Shown here piece after piece: positions 11,240 to 17,139 of a stretch of 17,139 nt of DNA (position 1 is the stretch's first letter; the number at the start of each line of letters is the position of its first letter). The notes beneath the pieces are model-generated. The model did not search any database and was not told the DNA's origin. It saw only the letters and a program-made list of their open reading frames with translations. Origin of the DNA: an uncultured Terriglobales bacterium (GTDB taxonomy: Bacteria; Acidobacteriota; Terriglobia; Terriglobales; Acidobacteriaceae); the NCBI GenBank assembly GCA_955652845.1, contig CATPBY010000460.1:1-17139 (forward strand). The letters are read 5' to 3'. A program made the position numbers and the translations under genes.

Positions 11240-14230
11240 ATGGCAACCTCCAAACCCATGCCGAGCCTGCGGAGATTCGATGCCGATGAACGTCAGAAAC
11301 AGGCCATTGAACATGGTGAAGGGCCGATGCTGGTGGTGGCCGGCGCCGGTACCGGCAAGACTACCGTGCTTACCCGGCGTATCGCGCGCCTGATTCGCGA
11401 CGGCCACGCTCGCCCCGAAGAAGTTCTTGCTGTCACCTACACCGACAACGCAACTCGAGAGATGCGCGACCGCATACAGCAGGAGCTTGGGGTAAGTGCT
11501 GTCGCTGGCTTGAACGTTTCCACATTCCACGCCTACTGCAACAACCTTCTTATCAGCTCTGGCAAACAATTTGGCGTGCTCGATGACAAAGATCTCTGGA
11601 TTTATTTGCGTAAGCATCTGCGCGAGCTTCAACTGAATTACTTTGTCCGGGCGGCGCGAGTCACCCAGTTTCTCGATGACTTGCTTGATTTCATCCGTCG
11701 CTGCCACGATGAGCTGGTCTCGCCTGAGAAATACGCGAGCTATGTCGGGCGGTTGGAGAAAGGCGAGTTGCCCCTCCCGCGAGTCACCAAATCAAGAGAT
11801 GCAGTAACCATAACTGAGCCCGAGCAACTGGGCCGTTGCCGGGAAATTTGCAGCGTGTTCACCAGGGTTGAGCAGATGCTGCGCGAAGACAATCTGGGCA
11901 CTTTCAGCCATATGATCACGCGCGCATACGACCTTCTCAGCCATGACTCGGATCTTCTAGCGCGGGAGGGGAAGCGTACGCGCTTTATTCTGGTGGACGA
12001 GTTCCAGGATGCGAATTTCGCTCAAGTCAAGGTCCTTCAACTGCTCGCAGGCGCCGAGCGGAATGTTGTTGCGGTGGGCGATCCTGACCAGGCTATCTAC
12101 CGTTTTCGCGGCGCATCGAGCGCAGCTTTCGAACTCTTCCAGCGTCAGTTCCCGAACAGCAAGCTGGTGGCGCTGGAGAGGAACCGGCGCTCCATCACGC
12201 CGATTCTGAATTGCGCGTTCGCGTTGATCTCAAAGAATCCGGATACTCTCGCGGAAAGCAGAAACCGCGCCTTCTCCTACCGGCGTTCGCCGTTGATTTC
12301 AGCGCGCGACGAGACCGCATTGCGCGAGGGCGCGCCTGTGCCAAACGCGCCCGTCCAGACAGTTCTGCTGACGGCCAAAGAAGTTGAATGCTCAGATCTG
12401 GTGTCGGCCATTCAGGAGCGCCGGACGCAGGTTGGTTGCCAGTGGAAAGACATCGCCGTGCTTTACCGCCAGCATTCGCATCGTGATGACTTGGTCACAG
12501 TGCTGGCGGAGAAGAATATTCCATTTGCTATCGAGAATATGGATGTGATCGATACCACCGAAGTACGCGATCTGCTTGGATGTCTGGGGGCGATCGTCTC
12601 CGAGGCGGATAGTGCCAGCCTACTGCGGGTGGCGGCTCTTCCTCAATTCGCCATTGATCCGGAAAAGTTGCGCGCCGGAATAAGATCGCTGCCACGCGAC
12701 ACAAAAGATTCCGGAGTGGCAGTGGTTCTCCGGCAAATCGAAAATGGCACTGCGGTGCTGGAAACGCTACGCGAGACCCGGGAGGAAATTTCCCGCACTC
12801 AGGCCCGGAGTGACCGCGCGTTGGAGATTATTATGCGCCGCTTTGAGCTGGGCCCGATTTCTCGGCCGCTCAGCGCAATGCTCGACTTCGTCAAGAATTG
12901 GCAGAGCAAGGCCATCACGAAAACAGGGGAGTTGCCCGAGTTGCTCGATTATCTCGAATATTTTCGTGAGGCGCGTGGGGCGATTCCCATGCCGCCGCAG
13001 GATGAAGACGCCGTCCGCCTGATGACCGCGCACGCTGCTAAAGGCCTGGAATTCGACCATGTATTCATCATCCGGGCGAATTCCCCATGCTTTCCCGCTT
13101 CGTATAAAGAGCCTTTGGTGGACTTTCCGCAAGAGTTGCGCGACACAGATTCGGCTGCCAATGGCAACCCCAAGGCGTTGCACAATGAGGAGGAACGGCG
13201 ATTGTTCTACGTGGCCATGACCCGGGCGCGAGATTCCCTCACAATATATGCCCGCCAGGGGAAAGGCGCCGATAGCAGTCCGCCGGGTTTTTTGCGGGAC
13301 CTGCTGAAGGATCGGAACATGCGTCCCTGGCTTCGCCAACGTCAAGCCCGTGCATTCCAAACCGATCTGTTCGGAGAAGGTCGCGCGCCGGCGTCTGCTT
13401 CACCAATCAGCCAATGGCTCTCGCTTCCACCCGTCGGCAACCTGAGTGCGAAGTTGAGCGCGAGCGCAGTGCAGACTTACGAAACCTGCCCGCTCCAGTT
13501 CAAGCTGGAGCGCGACTGGAGAATTCCCGGTGAAGTCCCGGCCGCCATGCAATATGGCGCGACTATGCATCGCGTCCTTCGAGCTTATTATGACTCGGTG
13601 CGGGCCCGACGTCCCATGACGGACGACGCCGTCCTCGAATTGTTTCGAACCGATCTGGCCGCTGCTGGTGTCGACGATTTATACCAGCATGAACTTTACG
13701 AGAAGCAGGGCGTTGCACAACTCGGCGCATTTCTTGCTGCCTCACGGCGCCAGCCCGCTCCTGCGGTTCTTCATCTCGAGGAGCCATTCGAAGTCAAGAT
13801 CGGGGGCCTGACGATAGTTGGACGCATTGATCGCGTCGATCGGGCCGGCGAAGGCCGCGTAGTGATTACAGATTATAAGACGGGCAAGCCCCAATCCCAG
13901 GAAGACGCTGATAAAAGCCTGCAGCTTTCCATCTACGCCATGGCCGCACAGCAGAAGTGGGGCTATCACGTCGATCACCTCGTTTTGTACAACGTTGGCG
14001 AGAACACGGCAGTGACTGCCATGCGCGGGGATCGCGCACTGGAAGATGCAAAATTCCGGGTGGAAGGTGTGGCGAAAGACATCGCCGAGGGTAAGTTCAA
14101 CGCCAAGGTTGGCTTCCACTGCAATTTCTGTCATTACCGGACGCTCTGTCCGGCCACGGAAAAATGTGTTCAGCCGTTTCCGGTTTCCCCGAAAGCCGGC
14201 AAGAGCAGCCGGCGCCACAAAAGAAACTAG
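11240..14230 (+). CDS. UvrD/PcrA-type helicase fused to PD-(D/E)XK nuclease with Fe-S signature
   Basis: A 996-residue fusion. SF1A helicase motifs appear in order: Walker A GAGTGKT (about 35), DEFQD motif II (about 254), GDPDQAIYRFRGA motif III, LERNRRS motif IV, TAHAAKGLEFDHVF motif V (about 596) and EERRLFYVAMTRA motif VI (about 655). The C-terminal nuclease has GATMHRV, GRIDRVD with D864, and DYKTG with D878 and K880. Cysteines C750, C961, C964 and C970 (C-x210-C-x2-C-x5-C) match the 'iron staple' [4Fe-4S] arrangement known from AddB and related nucleases. It probably processes double-strand breaks as a single-chain motor nuclease or with an unlinked partner, as AddAB or AdnAB do. Start ATG 11240 is chosen over ATG 11228, which overlaps the putative -10; both are possible. 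Confidence 0.93.
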   Translation: MATSKPMPSLRRFDADERQKQAIEHGEGPMLVVAGAGTGKTTVLTRRIARLIRDGHARPEEVLAVTYTDNATREMRDRIQQELGVSAVAGLNVSTFHAYCNNLLISSGKQFGVLDDKDLWIYLRKHLRELQLNYFVRAARVTQFLDDLLDFIRRCHDELVSPEKYASYVGRLEKGELPLPRVTKSRDAVTITEPEQLGRCREICSVFTRVEQMLREDNLGTFSHMITRAYDLLSHDSDLLAREGKRTRFILVDEFQDANFAQVKVLQLLAGAERNVVAVGDPDQAIYRFRGASSAAFELFQRQFPNSKLVALERNRRSITPILNCAFALISKNPDTLAESRNRAFSYRRSPLISARDETALREGAPVPNAPVQTVLLTAKEVECSDLVSAIQERRTQVGCQWKDIAVLYRQHSHRDDLVTVLAEKNIPFAIENMDVIDTTEVRDLLGCLGAIVSEADSASLLRVAALPQFAIDPEKLRAGIRSLPRDTKDSGVAVVLRQIENGTAVLETLRETREEISRTQARSDRALEIIMRRFELGPISRPLSAMLDFVKNWQSKAITKTGELPELLDYLEYFREARGAIPMPPQDEDAVRLMTAHAAKGLEFDHVFIIRANSPCFPASYKEPLVDFPQELRDTDSAANGNPKALHNEEERRLFYVAMTRARDSLTIYARQGKGADSSPPGFLRDLLKDRNMRPWLRQRQARAFQTDLFGEGRAPASASPISQWLSLPPVGNLSAKLSASAVQTYETCPLQFKLERDWRIPGEVPAAMQYGATMHRVLRAYYDSVRARRPMTDDAVLELFRTDLAAAGVDDLYQHELYEKQGVAQLGAFLAASRRQPAPAVLHLEEPFEVKIGGLTIVGRIDRVDRAGEGRVVITDYKTGKPQSQEDADKSLQLSIYAMAAQQKWGYHVDHLVLYNVGENTAVTAMRGDRALEDAKFRVEGVAKDIAEGKFNAKVGFHCNFCHYRTLCPATEKCVQPFPVSPKAGKSSRRHKRN

Positions 14231-14272
14231 TCTCTGGATTCTCGCGCGCTTCATTCAAACAGATTGCCCGGT

Positions 14273-14302
14273 AAAAAACTTAGGGGACGCTTTCGCGTCC
14301 CC
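14273..14302 (-). terminator. Intrinsic terminator of the Lys-rich micro-gene
   Basis: On the minus strand GGGGACGC, a GAAA tetraloop and GCGTCCCC form a perfect 8-bp stem, followed after TAAG by six T. On the plus strand the same hairpin has no T-run, so it does not look like the helicase gene's terminator. It starts 23 bases after the stop of the 14-codon ORF. Confidence 0.85.
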
Positions 14303-14325
14303 AGGTCTGTTCTTTACTGATTGGC

Positions 14326-14370
14326 TTAGTGTTTCTTTTTCTTCTTTGCAGCTTTCTTTTTCGGTGCCAT
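14326..14370 (-). CDS. 14-residue Lys-rich micro-protein gene (MAPKKKAAKKKKKH)
   Basis: A 14-codon ORF reads ATG 14370 to TAA 14326 and encodes MAPKKKAAKKKKKH, with 8 of 14 residues Lys. It has AGGGAG (14385-14380) 9 bases upstream, a consensus promoter about 60 nt further up (TTGACA-N17-TATACA, 14464-14436), and a strong terminator after the stop, making a complete unit of about 155 nt. No gene follows on this strand, so it is not an attenuator leader for a biosynthetic operon. The product would be extremely basic and could bind nucleic acid or acidic partners; this is inference from charge only. Alternatively the transcript is a small RNA and the ORF incidental. The promoter, RBS and terminator together make expression likely; function is unknown. 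Confidence 0.6.
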   Translation of the reverse strand: MAPKKKAAKKKKKH

Positions 14371-14435
14371 GGTTCTATTCTCCCTTTCCATTTTGCATGG
14401 ACTATAGCAACGGTCGTCTGTTGCAACTGATTGAA

Positions 14436-14464
14436 TGTATAGAGTCAATAAAAAGTGATGTCAA
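14436..14464 (-). promoter_or_regulatory. Consensus sigma70 promoter of the micro-gene
   Basis: Reading leftwards: TTGACA (14464-14459), 17 bases, TATACA (14441-14436). This is a perfect -35 with optimal spacing and a 5/6 -10, in the most A/T-rich stretch of the window. Transcription would start near 14429. Confidence 0.75.
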
Positions 14465-14721
14465 GAAAAAAATGACGTACGCATGAGCATCCGACCGGGA
14501 CACTAAAGTCACCAGAGTTCGATGACGAGAGATTTTGCTGCGAGGAATGATCCGGCAACCGCTTTTCATCGTCTAAATTTTTGATGTGACAACTTTACGC
14601 TGGCGCTTCGCCGCCGCTTCGAATCTCGACGGCTTCCGCCCGCGGTCTTCCTAAATTTCAATCCTTCGCCTCCGCCGCACATCTATAATCGAAGATACCA
14701 AATCATCGCAGGAGCACATCA
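14465..14721 (+). other. Spacer before the thiolase gene, with its -10 box
   Basis: No ORF here looks coding. The only signals are TATAATCGAAG at 14684-14694, whose TATAAT (14684-14689) is a good -10 box for the thiolase gene, with transcription starting near 14696. AGGAG, 8 bases before ATG 14722, is a good Shine-Dalgarno. A -35 is not evident. The rest (14465-14680) shows no repeat, hairpin or RNA gene that I can support. Confidence 0.5.
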
Positions 14722-15915
14722 ATGGCTGCTGAGAACGATATTGTGATCATCTCTGGCTGTCGCACGCCGGTAGGAAAATTTCAGGGAAGCCTCTCCGATC
14801 TGAGCGCGACTCAACTCGGCGCAATCGTGGTCCGCGAGGCGGTGAAGCGTTCCAAGCTCGACCCTAAGCTGGTGGATGAATGCATCATGGGGAATGTCGT
14901 TTCCGCTGGTTTGGGACAGAACCCGGCGCGGCAAGCGGCAATCTTCGGTGGCCTGTCTCCTGAAGTAGGTGCCATGACCGTCAACAAGGTTTGTGGTTCC
15001 GGATTGAAAGCAGTCGCGCTGGGCGCGCAAGCAATCCAAACCGGAAACAGCGAGGTCGTGGTCGCCGGCGGCATGGAATCGATGACCAACGCGCCTTACC
15101 TTTTGCCGCAGGCGCGCAAGGGATATCGCCTGGGCAACGCGCAGATCGTCGACTCCATGGTGCATGATGGCCTGTGGGATATCTACAACGACTACCACAT
15201 GGGCATCACCGGGGAGAATGTCGCAGAGAAATACGCCATCACTCGCGAAGAGCAGGACGAGTTCGCAGTGAACTCGCATCGAAAGGCGGTGTCGGCGATC
15301 AAGCAGTGCCGCTTCAAGGCGCAGATCGTTCCAGTAGAGCTAGCGCCAAGAAAGAAGGGTGGCGCTTCCGTGATCTTCGACAAAGACGAATCGCCCCGTG
15401 AGGATACCACCATCGAAATCTTGCGCGCCCTGAAGCCGGCTTTCAAAAAAGATGGCACCGTGACGGCCGGCAACGCTCCCGGAGTGAACGATGGAGCGGC
15501 GGCTGTCGTAGTCACCAGCGGCAGGCGCGCCCAGGAGTTCGGAGCCGTCCCCTTGGTCCGCATCGTAGCTCAGGCGACCAGCGGAATCGATCCTAAATGG
15601 GTGATGATGGCCCCCGTTAGTGCAGTTCGCAAAATCTGGGAAAAGACAGGATGGAAGAACCAAGAGGTAGACCTGTATGAGTTAAATGAAGCATTCTCTG
15701 TGCAGGCGCTGGGAGTAATGCGCGAACTGCAACTCGATCCCAACAAGGTCAACGTGAATGGAGGGGCGGTCGCCATCGGACATCCCATCGGAGCCAGCGG
15801 CGCCCGGGTTCTGGTAACGCTTATCTACGAAATGATTCGTCGCGATGTGCATCGCGGAATCGCAGCGCTTTGCCTGGGCGGAGGGAATGCAGTCGCGATG
15901 GCGGTAGAGCGGTAG
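14722..15915 (+). CDS. Acetyl-CoA C-acetyltransferase (thiolase II family)
   Basis: A 397-residue thiolase with all catalytic elements: nucleophile C91 in [11 protein letters not shown]354 in [17 protein letters not shown]384 in ALCLGGGNA, and the NEAF motif. It condenses or cleaves acetyl-CoA and acetoacetyl-CoA, or longer 3-ketoacyl-CoA; the length and the CxG loop favour the AtoB/PhaA/ThlA biosynthetic-type branch, but direction cannot be told from sequence. It acts as a cytoplasmic tetramer in known relatives. ATG 14722 has a good AGGAG Shine-Dalgarno and a TATAAT promoter box. It is monocistronic by context, ending 4 bases from the stop of the convergent kinase gene. Confidence 0.96.
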   Translation: MAAENDIVIISGCRTPVGKFQGSLSDLSATQLGAIVVREAVKRSKLDPKLVDECIMGNVVSAGLGQNPARQAAIFGGLSPEVGAMTVNKVCGSGLKAVALGAQAIQTGNSEVVVAGGMESMTNAPYLLPQARKGYRLGNAQIVDSMVHDGLWDIYNDYHMGITGENVAEKYAITREEQDEFAVNSHRKAVSAIKQCRFKAQIVPVELAPRKKGGASVIFDKDESPREDTTIEILRALKPAFKKDGTVTAGNAPGVNDGAAAVVVTSGRRAQEFGAVPLVRIVAQATSGIDPKWVMMAPVSAVRKIWEKTGWKNQEVDLYELNEAFSVQALGVMRELQLDPNKVNVNGGAVAIGHPIGASGARVLVTLIYEMIRRDVHRGIAALCLGGGNAVAMAVER

Positions 15916-15919
15916 AATC

Positions 15920-17139
15920 TCAGGAAGATTGTGCCACCGGCAGCGTCACCGTGAACACCGCGCCACCGCCGGGACCAGAAGCGGCTTCAACGTTGCCTCC
16001 GTGTTCACGCAGGATCGCTTTGCAGATGCTTAGACCCAGCCCGGTGCCGCGACCAGGCCGCTTCGTGGTATAAAACGGATCGAAGATGTTGGGCAGAATA
16101 TCTGGCGGGATACCCGGCCCGTCATCTTGAAACGTAGCTGAGACTGAGCCCTCGCCCTTTTCCAGGCGAATGCGTAGCGTGCCCCGGTCTCGCACCTCGC
16201 GCATCGCTTGTTCCGCATTGAGCGTCAGATTCAGAAACACTTGCATCAACTGGTGCGGATCACCCTCCACGGTCGGCAGCGCTGGCTCGGGAAGAAAATC
16301 CGCGGTGATATTATTTTTGCGCAACGAATAGGCATGCAGGTGGAGGGTGCGTTGCACCAGGTCGCTGACATTAACAGGGCTCCTGCCAGGCGCGGGAGGA
16401 CGGGAAAAATACATCAGATTCTGCACGATGTCGGCGGCGCGGCGGGCTTGTTGCTGCAGCATCGCCAGTTGCTTCCGAATCGGTTCCGCAGCTTCGCCTT
16501 CCTGCAGTAACTCAGCCACGCCCATGATGCTGGTTAAAGGATTGTTCAACTCGTGTGCAAAGCCGCCGATCATCTGCCCCATAGCCGCCAGCCGTTCGCT
16601 CTGGATGATCTGCTGTTCCAATTTTTTCCCGACCGTGATATCGCGCACCGACACAATCACTCCGCTTAATTTATTTCCAGCGTCATAGAGCGGGCTGGCG
16701 TTGGCGCGCATGGTTCGCCAGCTTCCGTCGTGATGACGCGCGCCATACTCAGTGAAGCCGAACATCTTGCGACCCGAGCTGACATCCCGATACAGGGCAA
16801 CGAATTCGGGCGAGGGGTCCTGCAGTTCTTCCACTTTCTTCCCCAACAGGTCCTCCGGGCGGTAACCGAGCAGATCACGAATGCGTGCGCTGACAAAGCT
16901 GTAGCGTTCGTTCAGATCGATCACCAGGATGAGATCCGGAAAACTTTCCAGCAAATAGCGTTGGAACTCCTCTTGCTGGCGCAGCGTTTGTTCCATTTCA
17001 CGACGCTGGGTCACGTCTACCAGCGTGCCCTGATAGCGGATAATTTTGCCCGCCGAGTCCCACACCGCGCGTGATGTATCGAGGAAGGTCCCTACGCTTC
17101 CATCCTTGCGCCGCAGCGTGATCTCGCGCGAGCGCTCGC
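15920..17139 (-). CDS. PAS-domain sensor histidine kinase, NtrB-like; N-terminus outside window
   Basis: The frame runs from the stop at 15920 past the right edge, giving the last 405 or so residues. The visible part starts in the end of one PAS/PAC domain (ITLRRKDGSVGTF ... GTLVDVTQRREMEQ). A second PAS domain (YLLESFPDLILVIDLNERY ... VSVRDITVGKKLEQQ) follows, and then a kinase core: H-box FAHELNNPL with the phosphorylated His codon at 16555-16553, N-box NLTLNAEQA, G1 DDGPGIP, F-box FDPFYTTK and G2 GTGLGLSI. The HELNNP and YTTKRPGRGTGLGL motifs are typical of NtrB-like kinases partnering sigma-54 response regulators. The signal is unknown, and no transmembrane segment is visible in this part. 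No response-regulator gene is present in the window. An internal ATG at 17065 is not the true start. Confidence 0.94.
   Translation of the reverse strand, partial: ERSREITLRRKDGSVGTFLDTSRAVWDSAGKIIRYQGTLVDVTQRREMEQTLRQQEEFQRYLLESFPDLILVIDLNERYSFVSARIRDLLGYRPEDLLGKKVEELQDPSPEFVALYRDVSSGRKMFGFTEYGARHHDGSWRTMRANASPLYDAGNKLSGVIVSVRDITVGKKLEQQIIQSERLAAMGQMIGGFAHELNNPLTSIMGVAELLQEGEAAEPIRKQLAMLQQQARRAADIVQNLMYFSRPPAPGRSPVNVSDLVQRTLHLHAYSLRKNNITADFLPEPALPTVEGDPHQLMQVFLNLTLNAEQAMREVRDRGTLRIRLEKGEGSVSATFQDDGPGIPPDILPNIFDPFYTTKRPGRGTGLGLSICKAILREHGGNVEAASGPGGGAVFTVTLPVAQSS

Noticed and set aside
14283..14302. The GGGGACGC/GCGTCCCC hairpin as the terminator of the helicase gene on the plus strand
   Set aside because: On the plus strand the hairpin is followed by AGGTCTGTTC, not a T-run; the T-run lies on the minus-strand side.
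1..17139. CRISPR array, tRNA/rRNA, IS ends, phage or toxin-antitoxin genes
   Set aside because: Looked for repeats, cloverleaf-like segments and transposase motifs on both strands; nothing supportable was found.

Overview
The window is about 57% G+C and looks like chromosomal DNA of an acidobacterium (Acidobacteriota). This rests on three impressions from recall: the N-terminus of the clipped AAA+ ATPase at the left edge, a Cys-rich 'CPFF...CNLGYA' protein at 2314-2748, and the extragenic repeat after dnaJ. No rRNA or other phylogenetic marker is present. There are no prophage, IS, CRISPR, tRNA or rRNA signatures. Most of the window is housekeeping genes in short, often convergent or divergent units.

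Left part (1-5640). A clipped MoxR/magnesium-chelatase-like ATPase and a single-domain Lon-N protein lie on the minus strand. Divergent from them is an SDR oxidoreductase, whose stop lies 3 bases from the stop of a convergent small TPR protein. A 200-bp divergent spacer holding a perfect 16-bp palindrome leads to a TTG-initiated Cys-rich protein, an acyl-CoA thioesterase, a FabG-like SDR and an Mrp/NBP35 Fe-S scaffold ATPase. The Mrp gene ends overlapping a convergent gene for a small secreted protein.

Middle (5639-11196). A minus-strand pair encodes a Tat-exported sarcosine-oxidase-like flavoenzyme and an S4-domain RNA-binding protein. Divergent from it is the heat-shock unit hrcA-grpE-dnaJ-rsmE. 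It has a near-consensus promoter (TTGACA-N17-TAAAAT) just downstream of a half-conserved CIRCE-like element, and dnaK is absent from the cluster. dnaJ has no ATG, GTG or TTG that would retain its complete J domain; initiation at CTG or ATT is inferred.

Right part (11240-17139). A 1000-residue-class UvrD-type helicase fused to a PD-(D/E)XK nuclease carries an AddB-like four-cysteine Fe-S signature. In the following 490-bp spacer, on the minus strand, sits a self-contained tiny transcription unit: consensus promoter, Shine-Dalgarno, a 14-codon ORF for MAPKKKAAKKKKKH, and a strong intrinsic terminator. Then come an acetyl-CoA acetyltransferase and, convergent and clipped by the right edge, an NtrB-like PAS histidine kinase.

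The best candidates for something undescribed are the Lys-rich micro-gene, the Cys-rich TTG-start protein, the dnaJ start, and a recurring arrangement in which a -10 hexamer sits 6-7 bases before the start codon (leaderless transcripts). All functional calls come from reading motifs by eye; no database search was possible.
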